A DNA stretch of 11,291 bases from Chloroflexota bacterium. Lineage in GTDB: Bacteria > Chloroflexota > Anaerolineae > Promineifilales > Promineifilaceae. The stretch is from assembly GCA_024223125.1 (NCBI GenBank), contig JAAEOP010000898.1, positions 1 to 11,291 of the forward strand, given 5' to 3'. The notes below the pieces were generated by a model that did not search any database, was not told the DNA's origin, and saw only the letters and a list, made by a program, of their open reading frames with translations. Of the stretch, positions 1 through 6,298 are shown piece by piece. Position 1 is the stretch's first letter. The number at the start of each line of letters is the position of its first letter. Both the position numbers and the translations under genes were made by a program.

Positions 1-261
1 CCAATGTTGAGTTGGTTCTGTTTTCAGGCACTCAACAAGAATTTGTTTGATTTCGTCTCGTTTTGTAAACCAGGTTGCTTTGTCTGTATATGTCGTTAAG
101 GGTGGGCAGTTGAGCAGCTCGCCTAAAACGGGAATAGACCCCATCGCCAGGGCTAAATAGCCATCGGCCGTTTCATAGATTCCATAGGGAGCGGAAAGGT
201 ACGCATGGGCATTGTTAACTGTACTGCGTTGGGGTAGTTGACGGCCGTCATTCAAATAAGC
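1..261 (-). pseudogene. CaiB/BaiF family III CoA-transferase, internal fragment, truncated
   Basis: Reading the minus strand in the codon frame that starts at 261 gives 87 uninterrupted codons to the window edge. The translation begins [12 protein letters not shown] and continues with an N-x-H segment, then [18 protein letters not shown]. This order, a short AxYLxxG helix end followed by PYGxYxTADG and then xLAxGS, is characteristic of the middle of family III CoA-transferases, which move CoA between carboxylic acids. A later stretch ([19 protein letters not shown]) fits the usual W-x-x-R-D-x-I-x-x-x-L helix. Family members are about 380-430 residues, so roughly 200 N-terminal residues, including the catalytic Asp region, are missing. 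Recognisable homology stops at the TGT that starts the presumed IS terminus at 262; the frame then meets TAA at 274-276. The C-terminal part lies outside the window. I judge it a disrupted gene. The family call is by motif recognition only. Confidence 0.72.
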
Positions 262-310
262 TGTCAACGACAATTAGAAATGCCCATTAGCGACAATTAG
301 AAATGCCCAT
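262..310. mobile_element. IS21-type terminus with two direct repeats (solo end)
   Basis: The 20-mer CGACAATTAGAAATGCCCAT occurs exactly twice, at 268-287 and 291-310, separated by TAG (23-base period). The block starts with TGT at 262, where the neighbouring CoA-transferase reading frame loses homology. Multiple short terminal repeats with a GACAATTAGAAATG core and a TGT-type tip are typical of IS21-family ends, where the IstA transposase binds. No istA or istB sequence and no second terminus are visible in the window, so this would be a remnant end left after deletion. The element would extend rightwards into 311 to about 415, whose content I cannot identify. The repeats are seen directly; the IS21 assignment comes from memory of the family. 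Confidence 0.6.
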
Positions 311-407
311 AACCTTTTCATCAAAACGTATTATTACAAGCTGCCAATCAACTTGCAGATAACTGCCATAGACCCTCCTTTCAAGTCTCATCTGTCACCA
401 AATCTCA
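311..407. other. Unassigned stretch between IS terminus and truncated binding-protein gene
   Basis: I see no coding homology here. It is probably residual IS-internal sequence up to the deletion breakpoint. It contains no CGGCCG palindrome. The plus frame of the downstream binding protein is open only from 372, just after TAG at 369-371. Recognisable binding-protein sequence starts near 414-417, so the breakpoint probably lies between about 372 and 417. No convincing sigma-70 promoter was found to drive the downstream operon. Confidence 0.4.
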
Positions 408-1484
408 TTGAGCAAAACGGCCGTGGCCTGGAACCACACCAGTTTCATGGCCCAATACACAAACTTTGTAGAGCCTTTGCAAAACTGGTTTAGCGAAGAA
501 GAGTTGGCCGCCTTTAGCCCAGCCATTATTGAAGCCGCCACCATTGACGGCAACTTGCAGTTGATTCCCCGACACGCAGACATCAGCGGCTTGCATTACC
601 GCACGGATCTTTTTGAAAACACAGATCTACAGGCCAAGTTTGAGGCAGATTACGGCTATCCGCTCTTGCCACCTGCCACTCAGGATGAAATGTATGATAT
701 GGCTGAGTTCTTCGTCGGCGAAGGGGTTGTCCAGTATGGCACCCAATTCGCCGGTAAAGAAGAAGCTTTGGCCGGCCGATATTATGAAGTATTGGTCGCC
801 AATGGCGGCAATTACTTCGATGCTGACTTCAATCCTATTTTCGACAGCGCTGAAGGGCAGGCAAGCGCCCAATGGATGCTCGATCTATATGAAAATGGTC
901 TGATTCCGGCGGATACACCTAACTTGCTCTGGCCAGAAGTTGCCCAAAATTTCTGCGATGGCAATGTCGCCTTTTACCTGGAATGGTATGGCTGGTACAG
1001 TTATTTCCAGGACCCAGAAAGTTGTGAAGTGGCTGGTCAGTTTGGTATTGTGCGCGGCCCTGTTGGTGATGGTGATATTCACACAGGTTAGGCTGGGGCA
1101 CATGCCTTTTCCATTCCGGTCGCGGCCGAAAACAAGGAAGCGGCCGCACAGTTAATCAAATTCCTGACATCACAGCAAATTGCCTACGAGGAAGGTCAAT
1201 TAGGCTTACTGCCGGTGCGTGATGATGTATGGAGTCTGATTATTAACGATGCTTCTTCTTCTGATGTCGCGTTGGACCAAACTCGTTTGGAAGTGGCTCA
1301 GACGCAAATAGCCAATGATTTCTTCACGCCACCGTTGTTTGCTGACTGGATTACTTTCACTGATACCTGGTATCCGACATTGCAAAGTATTATGCTGGGT
1401 GATACGAGTGTGGAAGATGGTCTGGCAACGGCCGTTGAAGATACCCGTACATTCATGACAGATTTCGGTTACTACGATAATTAG
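408..1484 (+). pseudogene. ABC sugar-binding protein, 5'-truncated and with in-frame TAG
   Basis: Extracellular solute-binding protein of the carbohydrate (MalE/UgpB-like) type, normally the lipoprotein that delivers sugar to the two permeases encoded next. The first 227 codons (408-1088) carry family features: an AVAWNHTSF strand, FVEPLQNWFSEEELAAF, an AATIDGNLQLIP segment and GLHYRTDLFE. A TAG at 1089-1091 follows HTG. The same frame continues without shift for 130 codons (AGAHAFSIPVAAENKEAAAQ onward) to the natural end at 1482-1484. The hinge segment with the stop usually reads G-aromatic-x-G, so one base change from TGG, TAT or TAC would explain it. The only available start is TTG at 408 and no ribosome site precedes it. 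About 80-100 N-terminal residues, including the lipoprotein signal, are absent compared with the usual 430-450. Two independent lesions make this a pseudogene unless the TAG is a sequencing error. Confidence 0.85.
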
Positions 1485-1497
1485 AGTCTCTCCTTTA

Positions 1498-1560
1498 TGT
1501 GAATGATAAGAAGAGCTGAACTTGGGCTTGCTGGCTCTTCTTATCATCTATCCATTCACA
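1498..1560 (+). other. Stem-loop between binding-protein pseudogene and first permease gene
   Basis: A perfect 14-bp stem is formed by ATGATAAGAAGAGC (1503-1516) and GCTCTTCTTATCAT (1534-1547), with a 17-base loop. A further outer match, TGTGAATG (1498-1505) with CATTCACA (1553-1560), overlaps the stem. Hairpins between binding-protein and permease genes often protect the upstream mRNA and lower expression of the membrane subunits; that role is inferred here. There is no T-run after the stem, so it is not a standard terminator. The permease ribosome site begins immediately after it. Confidence 0.65.
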
Positions 1561-1570
1561 GGAGGTCATT

Positions 1571-2533
1571 ATGGCAAGGAGTCATTCTATGACTATTGTT
1601 GAAGCAGAATCATCAACGACAAAAACAAGAAGATCAAGCTTCAATCGTCGGGATAAATGGTTTCCTATCATCCTGTTGGCGCCCTCTTTCATCATTATCT
1701 TTTTTGTTGTACTGTATCCCATGATGTACTCATTATATGTCAGCTTTACACCCTTCAATCTGCTGCGGCCAGAACAGACCTTTGTTTTTGAATTTGAGAC
1801 GATGTTTCGCAATTATCAAAGATTGTGGGCTGATGATGTTTTTTGGAGAGCGCTTAAAAATACAGTAATATTTTTGACCGTGACTGTTAATGCCTCCTAT
1901 TTTTTGGCTTTGGCGATCTCGCAACTATTAGCCAAAGTAACCTGGGGACAAAGTATCATGCGCACCCTTCTGATGATCCCTATGATGTTTGCACCGGTGT
2001 TGGTTGGTTTCCAATTTTCCTGGTTCTTTAATGCCACTGTGGGGTTGGTGAATAATGCCGCCATGAGCCTGGGTCTTATGCAGGAGCCAAAAGCGTGGTT
2101 GGTTGATGAGCCGAGCGGCATGATTGCTATCATGATTGCTACCATCTGGATGAATGTGCCCATGTTGACGATTATTCTTTTGGCGGGGACATTGTCACTG
2201 CCCAGAGAGACGTTTGAAGCGGCCGAGGTGGATGGCGCTACTTCCTGGCAGCGATTTAAGCATATTACGCTGCCTTTGCTACGGCCGTTTACCTTCATCG
2301 CCCTCACTGTTCTATCTTTGGATATTGCCCGTGCCTACGATATTGTACGCATCATGACGGGTGGCGGCCCAGCCCATCGTACTGAAATGATTTGGACCTA
2401 TGCCGGCCGCATGGCCATTCGTAATTCCCAATTCGGATTAGCCAGCGCCATGTCAATGGTCGGAGTCGTGCTTGGCATTTTATTTACCCTCTACCTATTC
2501 CGTCAACTCATTAAATCAAGAGTGGTGTACTAA
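1571..2533 (+). CDS. Carbohydrate ABC transporter permease, MalF/UgpA type
   Basis: Inner-membrane subunit of a binding-protein-dependent sugar importer; 320 residues, normal for the shorter UgpA-like branch. After a polar N-terminus with basic residues (about 1-30), the first membrane segment is near residues 31-58 (WFPIILLAPSFIIIFFVVLYP), followed by several more hydrophobic helices. The cytoplasmic EAA loop that docks on the ATPase lies at residues 216-239, beginning EAAEVDGATSWQRFKHITLP, with the expected EAA---G---------I-LP pattern. The start at 1571 is preceded by GGAGGT at 1561-1566. An ATG at 1589 is possible but has no ribosome site. The stop overlaps the next gene's ATG by one base (TAATG), so the two permeases are translationally coupled. 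No ATPase gene lies nearby, as is common where one MsiK/MalK-like ATPase serves several importers. The substrate is inferred to be L-fucose or a related sugar from the enzymes downstream. Confidence 0.93.
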   Translation: MARSHSMTIVEAESSTTKTRRSSFNRRDKWFPIILLAPSFIIIFFVVLYPMMYSLYVSFTPFNLLRPEQTFVFEFETMFRNYQRLWADDVFWRALKNTVIFLTVTVNASYFLALAISQLLAKVTWGQSIMRTLLMIPMMFAPVLVGFQFSWFFNATVGLVNNAAMSLGLMQEPKAWLVDEPSGMIAIMIATIWMNVPMLTIILLAGTLSLPRETFEAAEVDGATSWQRFKHITLPLLRPFTFIALTVLSLDIARAYDIVRIMTGGGPAHRTEMIWTYAGRMAIRNSQFGLASAMSMVGVVLGILFTLYLFRQLIKSRVVY

Positions 2534-3387
2534 TGTTTGCAAAACGAAGAAAAAAACAAGCCTTATACAACACGTTGGCCTTCATTATTTTGACACTGGG
2601 CGCTTTACCCGCCATATGGATTATTTTTACCGCCTTCCGTCCCGGTAATGAAATCAATGTCACTCCCCCTGTTTGGATTCCACAGCGTCTAACTTTAGAT
2701 GCCTTTGCCTCTCTTTTTGGCTTCAATCCAGAAATTGCAGCCGGCGTCCCGGTGTGGGATTATTTGTACAACTCTTTGCGGGTATCATTATTCAGCACTC
2801 TTGTTTCTGTTTCTCTGGGAACGATGGCCGGATACGCTTTCTCCCGTTTCAAATTTCGCTTCCATTTGGCCGCCTTCCTGCTGCTCATGCTCACCAGGGC
2901 CGTACCAGGCATCGCCCTCGGATTACCCCTCTTTTTACTCATGCGGAAAGTGGGCCTTGTGGACACAATTTCCGGGCTGGCATTGGTTTATATGGCCATT
3001 ACCATCCCTTTTACGGCCTGGTTGATGGATGGTTTTTTCCGCCAGATTCCCAAAGAGTTGGATGAGGCAGCTTATATTGATGGTTGCAGCCATTGGGCCG
3101 CATTTTGGCGGATTGATTTGCCACTCGCCTTTCCAGGCATGGCTGCGGCCAGTATCTTCGCTTTTTTGGCCTCCTGGAATGAGTATCAGATTGCCAGCCT
3201 CATCACGAAAACACCGGTCTCCAAGACGTTTCCGGTAGGATTATTTGATTTCACCACTCAATTTACAGTGGATTGGCGCGGCATGACGGCGATGTCTGTC
3301 CTCATGATTATTCCGGCCATTATCTTTGTTATTATGACACAGCGCCGCTTGACTGAAGGGTTAACTTTTGGGGCGGTAAAAGGATAG
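2533..3387 (+). CDS. Carbohydrate ABC transporter permease, MalG/UgpE type
   Basis: Second inner-membrane subunit of the same importer; 284 residues, typical of the MalG/UgpE family. A short basic N-terminus (KRRKKQ) precedes the first helix (about residues 11-32, ALYNTLAFIILTLGALPAIW). The family's FRPGxEI segment follows, then further helices. The EAA loop is at residues 177-201 (DEAAYIDGCSHWAAFWRIDL then PLAFPG), followed by the usual FAFLASWNEY helix. The ATG shares its A with the preceding TAA stop, so translation is probably coupled to the upstream permease. It ends five bases before the oxidoreductase start, whose ribosome site AAAAGGA lies within this gene's last codons. Everything needed for folding and ATPase docking appears intact, although the cognate binding-protein gene upstream is broken. 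Confidence 0.93.
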   Translation: MFAKRRKKQALYNTLAFIILTLGALPAIWIIFTAFRPGNEINVTPPVWIPQRLTLDAFASLFGFNPEIAAGVPVWDYLYNSLRVSLFSTLVSVSLGTMAGYAFSRFKFRFHLAAFLLLMLTRAVPGIALGLPLFLLMRKVGLVDTISGLALVYMAITIPFTAWLMDGFFRQIPKELDEAAYIDGCSHWAAFWRIDLPLAFPGMAAASIFAFLASWNEYQIASLITKTPVSKTFPVGLFDFTTQFTVDWRGMTAMSVLMIIPAIIFVIMTQRRLTEGLTFGAVKG

Positions 3388-3392
3388 AAAAG

Positions 3393-4463
3393 ATGGCTGA
3401 TCTAAATGTCAATTGGCGGATTAAACTGGGTGGCAAAATTGATTATGGCATTGGGATTATTGGCTGTGGCGGCATCGTGCAATATGCCCATATGCCCGCT
3501 TATCAAAAGGCGGGGTTCAAGGTTGTTGCTGTTTATGATATTGATAAGGAAACGGCCGTCAACGTTGCCAAAGCATTCAATATCCCTAAAGTTTATGACA
3601 GTTTAGATAAGCTGCTGGCAGACCCTGAAATAGAGATCGTAGATATCGCTGTCCCTCCCTGGGTACAGTTGGAAATTGTAGAAAAGGTAGTGGCGGCAGG
3701 CAAACATATGCTTTGTCAAAAACCATTGTCTGACACCTTCTCCGAAGCCGTGCAAATTGTAGAGTTGGCTGAAGAGGCCAACCTGAAACAAGCTGTCAAC
3801 CACCAAATGCGCTGGGATGCCGGAATCGCGGCCGCTCGTGACTTAATAGCTCGCGGATTTATAGGCACAGCGACCGACGCCCAGATACAAGTAAGCTGTG
3901 AAACGCCCTGGCACATGTGGCCCTGGTTAGCCTCTGCGCCCCGTTTAGAAGTGATGTATCACAGCATCCATTATATTGATTCATTGCGTTCGCTGTTTGG
4001 CACACCAGAATGGGTGACAAGCCGCCACGCACGCTATGCAGACCAGGGGAACGTTCAAGGCGAAACCAAAACGATTACCATCATGGATTATGCAGCTGGC
4101 TTGCAAGCAATGGTGGCTGTCAATCATTACAACATTCACGGCGAAACATTCGCTACCTTCCGTTTCTTAGGCACTGAAGGCGCCATTGAGGGCACTATTG
4201 GCCTCATGTACGATTATCCAAGCGGCCGTCCCGACACCTTGATCTACCAGCAAAAGGAGAAAGAGTCTGTTGAAGTCACGTTAGATGAAATGTGGATACC
4301 AGATGCTTTTGTGGGGCCGATGGCCAGTTTGATGGCTGCGATTGACACCAACGGCGTACCCTACAGCAGCACTCGAGATAATCTGGATACGTTGCGTGTG
4401 GTCAATGCGGCTTATATGTCGGCACAGGAAAATCGTTCTGTCCGGCCGGAAGAAATACAATAA
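3393..4463 (+). CDS. Gfo/Idh/MocA family NAD(P)-dependent oxidoreductase
   Basis: Cytosolic sugar or polyol dehydrogenase-type enzyme, 356 residues, the usual family length. The N-terminal Rossmann fold shows GIGIIGCGGIVQ (glycines 24, 26 and 27) followed by HMPAYQKAGFKVVAVYDID; the D-x-D end of the second strand favours NAD. The family's conserved E-K-P triad is replaced by CQKP at residues 108-111, keeping the key Lys110 but with Gln for Glu. The C-terminal half contains the expected alpha/beta substrate domain with YHSIHYIDSLRSLFG. The start at 3393 has AAAAGGA eight bases upstream. The first 17 residues before the Rossmann strand are a longer leader than usual. Since sugar 1-dehydrogenases occur in this superfamily, it may be the aldose dehydrogenase of the operon, oxidising L-fucose to its lactone, but this is inference from context. 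It could instead be an inositol or deoxysugar oxidoreductase. Confidence 0.88.
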   Translation: MADLNVNWRIKLGGKIDYGIGIIGCGGIVQYAHMPAYQKAGFKVVAVYDIDKETAVNVAKAFNIPKVYDSLDKLLADPEIEIVDIAVPPWVQLEIVEKVVAAGKHMLCQKPLSDTFSEAVQIVELAEEANLKQAVNHQMRWDAGIAAARDLIARGFIGTATDAQIQVSCETPWHMWPWLASAPRLEVMYHSIHYIDSLRSLFGTPEWVTSRHARYADQGNVQGETKTITIMDYAAGLQAMVAVNHYNIHGETFATFRFLGTEGAIEGTIGLMYDYPSGRPDTLIYQQKEKESVEVTLDEMWIPDAFVGPMASLMAAIDTNGVPYSSTRDNLDTLRVVNAAYMSAQENRSVRPEEIQ

Positions 4464-4473
4464 TCATAACTAT

Positions 4474-4553
4474 TTAGCTGCCAGAGGTGCGACGCACTTG
4501 CAAAGAGCAGAGGTATTGCACATTGCTCTGGGAAAAGTGCGTCGCACCTGTAC
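4474..4553. repeat. Palindromic intergenic repeat, long-loop copy
   Basis: Arms AGGTGCGACGCACTT (4485-4499) and AAGTGCGTCGCACCT (4535-4549) are perfectly complementary over 15 bases with a 35-base loop. Within the loop AGAGCA (4504-4509) pairs with TGCTCT (4524-4529), giving a nested hairpin. The eleven bases before the left arm (TTAGCTGCCAG) also match those before the second copy at 5808, with one difference, so the repeated unit is larger than the palindrome. It fills most of the 105-base gap between the oxidoreductase and dehydratase genes. There is no terminator T-run. It looks like a REP or MITE-like dispersed element. Confidence 0.85.
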
Positions 4554-4568
4554 AGTGACCAATAATCT

Positions 4569-5801
4569 ATGACCACAATTAGACAAATTACCACGCGGGA
4601 TGTACGTTTCCCCCTCAAGGATGGGGCAGGCAGTGATGCTGTTCATAATATTAATGTCTACTCGTATCCTATAACAGAATTGCACACGGATAATGGTCTG
4701 CAAGGGACGGGCATTGTTTTAACTCTAGCTGGTGGCAATGAATTGCTTTGCCGATTGATAGAACAATTGGCGGAATCGCTGTTGGGTCAGGAAATAGAGG
4801 AGTTGATGGCTGACTACGGCCGTACCCTCAAGAGTATTGCCGACCATCCCCAATACCGTTGGCTGGGTCCCCACAAAGGAATGGTGCATCTGGCTTTGGC
4901 ATCCATCACCAATGCCTGTTTTGATCTATGGGCAAAATCGCGTGGCATACCCCTGTGGCGTTTACTGTTAGACTTATCCCCGGAGCAGATTGTTAATCTG
5001 CTTGATTTGAGTTATATCGAAGATGTGTTGACCTACACTGATGCTTTGTATTTATTAAAGGAAAAGAACGCCGACCGTTTAGCCAGAGAACAAATCCTGC
5101 AAACAGGGTATCCCGGTTACGACACTTCCATCGGCTGGTTTAATTACAGTGACCAAAAAGTAAAAGACAATATCAAAAAAGCAGTGGATCAAGGCTTTTC
5201 AGCCATGAAACTAAAAGTAGGCTCTAAAGACCCAATTCGGGACATTCGACGCGCCTACATGGTACGTGAAGCTGCTGGAGAAAAGGCCACCATCATACTT
5301 GATTGTAATCAACAGTGGACCTTGCCCCAATCGCTGCGACTATGCCCAGAATTAGCTGATATGAACCCTTATTGGATTGAGGAACCAACCCATCCAGATG
5401 ATGTCTTAGCCCATCAAACTTTAGTACGAGCGATTGTACCTATGAAGGTCGCTTTAGGAGAACATGTTCCCAACCGAGTTTTGTTCAAGAATTTTATGCA
5501 AGCAGGGGCGCTGTATTTTGTGCAAGCAGATTGCACTCGGTTGGCAGGAATCAGCGAATTTATTACTGTCAGTTTATTAGCACGCAAATTTAATTTACCC
5601 ATCGTTCCTCATGTTGGTGACATGGGACAGATTCATCAACATTTGGTCTTGTTTAATCACATCGCGTTGGGGCATGAGGCGTTGTTGTTGGAATATATTC
5701 CCCATATGCGCGACTATTTTGTGCAACCGGCCGTTGTGGAGGGAGGTGTTTATCAAACCCCACAAGAGCCAGGAAGCAGTTCAGATATGGTAGAACTGTA
5801 G
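4569..5801 (+). CDS. L-fuconate dehydratase (enolase superfamily)
   Basis: Dehydrates L-fuconate to 2-keto-3-deoxy-L-fuconate in the non-phosphorylative L-fucose pathway; cytosolic and Mg2+-dependent. The 410 residues form the enolase-superfamily fold: an N-terminal capping domain with the specificity segment around SDAVHNINVYSYP, then a (beta/alpha)-barrel. Barrel residues are complete: K-L-K at 214-216, metal ligands Asp245 (DCNQQW), Glu271 (WIEEP) and Glu298 (GEH), Asp321 and His348 (PHVGDMG). The spacings from Asp245 to Glu271, Glu298, Asp321 and His348 equal those I recall for Xanthomonas FucD. YDTSIGWFNYSDQKV, PTHPDDVLAHQ and EHVPNRVLFKNFMQAGA are typical of this subgroup rather than of rhamnonate or galactonate dehydratases. 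It is slightly shorter than most relatives (about 425-440). No clear ribosome site precedes the ATG at 4569; a palindromic repeat ends 19 bases upstream. Related activity on L-galactonate or D-arabinonate is possible. Confidence 0.9.
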   Translation: MTTIRQITTRDVRFPLKDGAGSDAVHNINVYSYPITELHTDNGLQGTGIVLTLAGGNELLCRLIEQLAESLLGQEIEELMADYGRTLKSIADHPQYRWLGPHKGMVHLALASITNACFDLWAKSRGIPLWRLLLDLSPEQIVNLLDLSYIEDVLTYTDALYLLKEKNADRLAREQILQTGYPGYDTSIGWFNYSDQKVKDNIKKAVDQGFSAMKLKVGSKDPIRDIRRAYMVREAAGEKATIILDCNQQWTLPQSLRLCPELADMNPYWIEEPTHPDDVLAHQTLVRAIVPMKVALGEHVPNRVLFKNFMQAGALYFVQADCTRLAGISEFITVSLLARKFNLPIVPHVGDMGQIHQHLVLFNHIALGHEALLLEYIPHMRDYFVQPAVVEGGVYQTPQEPGSSSDMVEL

Positions 5802-5807
5802 TATTTG

Positions 5808-5855
5808 TTAGCTTCCAGAGGTGCGACGCACTTTGTAAGTGCGTCGCACCTGAAC
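5808..5855. repeat. Palindromic intergenic repeat, short-loop copy
   Basis: This is the second copy of the repeat found at 4474. The same 15-base arms occur at 5819-5833 and 5837-5851, here with a three-base loop (TGT), making an almost uninterrupted hairpin. The left flank TTAGCTTCCAG matches the first copy except at one base, and both copies continue CCTGnACA after the right arm. It lies between the dehydratase stop and the mutarotase ribosome site, which begins ten bases after it, so the folded RNA could affect mutarotase translation (inference). Confidence 0.88.
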
Positions 5856-5873
5856 ACCTGAAAGGAGGATATG

Positions 5874-6200
5874 ATGCAACGATTTGGGCAGGTCATTGGC
5901 GTTAAGCCAGAGAAAGTGGCCGAATATAGTGAATTACATGCCAATGTATGGCCGGAAATTTTAGCAAAAATAGAAGAATGCAATATTCACAACTATTCAA
6001 TTTTTTTGTTGAACGATGATACCCTCTTTGCCTACTTTGAATATCATGGCAACGCTTTTGAAGCGGACATGGGAAAAATGGCCGCAGACCCCAAAACGCA
6101 AGAATGGTGGGATGTCTGCATGCCCATGCAAGCGCCATTAGAAAATCGTGCCGAAGGGGAATGGTGGCACACATTGACAGAGGTTTTTCATTGTGATTAG
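5874..6200 (+). CDS. L-rhamnose/L-fucose mutarotase family protein (RhaM-like)
   Basis: Small cytosolic dimeric alpha/beta barrel enzyme that interconverts alpha and beta anomers of a 6-deoxy-hexose. RhaM-type proteins linked to fuconate dehydratase act as fucose mutarotases. Two ATGs lie in tandem at 5871 and 5874. I choose 5874 because AAGGAGG (5862-5868) is five bases away, against two, and because it gives 108 residues. Numbered this way His22 (SELHANVWP) and Tyr41 (NIHNYSIFL) fall at the same numbers I recall for active-site residues of E. coli RhaM, with Trp78-Trp79 (QEWWDVCMP) close to its Trp pair. FGQVIGVKPEKVAEY is the conserved family N-terminus. It follows the dehydratase in the operon and precedes the SDR gene. 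Fucose is the inferred substrate from context; rhamnose is not excluded. Confidence 0.9.
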   Translation: MQRFGQVIGVKPEKVAEYSELHANVWPEILAKIEECNIHNYSIFLLNDDTLFAYFEYHGNAFEADMGKMAADPKTQEWWDVCMPMQAPLENRAEGEWWHTLTEVFHCD

Positions 6201-6234
6201 AGGAGTGTGCCATCAAATGAATGAAAATATTCGT

Positions 6235-6273
6235 AGTAACGGCTTCAGCCGTTTAACCACTGAAGTGGTTACT
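6235..6273. repeat. Twin-hairpin palindromic element with complementary loops
   Basis: Two adjacent six-bp hairpins are present: AACGGC-TTCA-GCCGTT (6238-6253) and AACCAC-TGAA-GTGGTT (6255-6270). The loops TTCA and TGAA are mutually complementary. Including AGTAAC (6235-6240) and GTTACT (6268-6273), the whole 39 bases form one larger imperfect palindrome centred on T6254. The arms of each hairpin differ from those of the other but each remains self-paired, which looks like structure-preserving change. It lies between the mutarotase and SDR genes and ends about 17 bases before the SDR ribosome site. Confidence 0.8.
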
Positions 6274-6298
6274 GCAAACCTAATTGCAAAGGAGTATG

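Noticed and set aside
334..369. Minus-strand 11-codon ORF preceded by a good AAGGAGG
   Set aside because: It stops after 11 codons with no known leader-peptide character and no gene following it on that strand except the CoA-transferase fragment. It may be residual IS sequence.
1089..1091. Programmed readthrough or pyrrolysine at TAG
   Set aside because: The gene also lacks its 5' end, there is no readthrough signal I can identify, and sugar-binding proteins are not known to use pyrrolysine. A nonsense mutation is simpler.
1206..1547. 113-codon minus-strand ORF opposite the binding-protein gene
   Set aside because: It is antisense to sequence whose plus frame clearly matches the C-terminal part of a sugar-binding protein and extends into the downstream hairpin; no family pattern is visible.
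4485..4549. Intrinsic terminator after the oxidoreductase gene
   Set aside because: The stem is strong but no T-run follows and the next gene of the same pathway starts 19 bases later. The same palindrome recurs in another spacer, so a repeat element fits better.
6284..6298. TTG start for the SDR gene, extending it by five residues
   Set aside because: The extension contains the AAAGGAG ribosome site itself, so initiation must be at the ATG pair 6296/6299.
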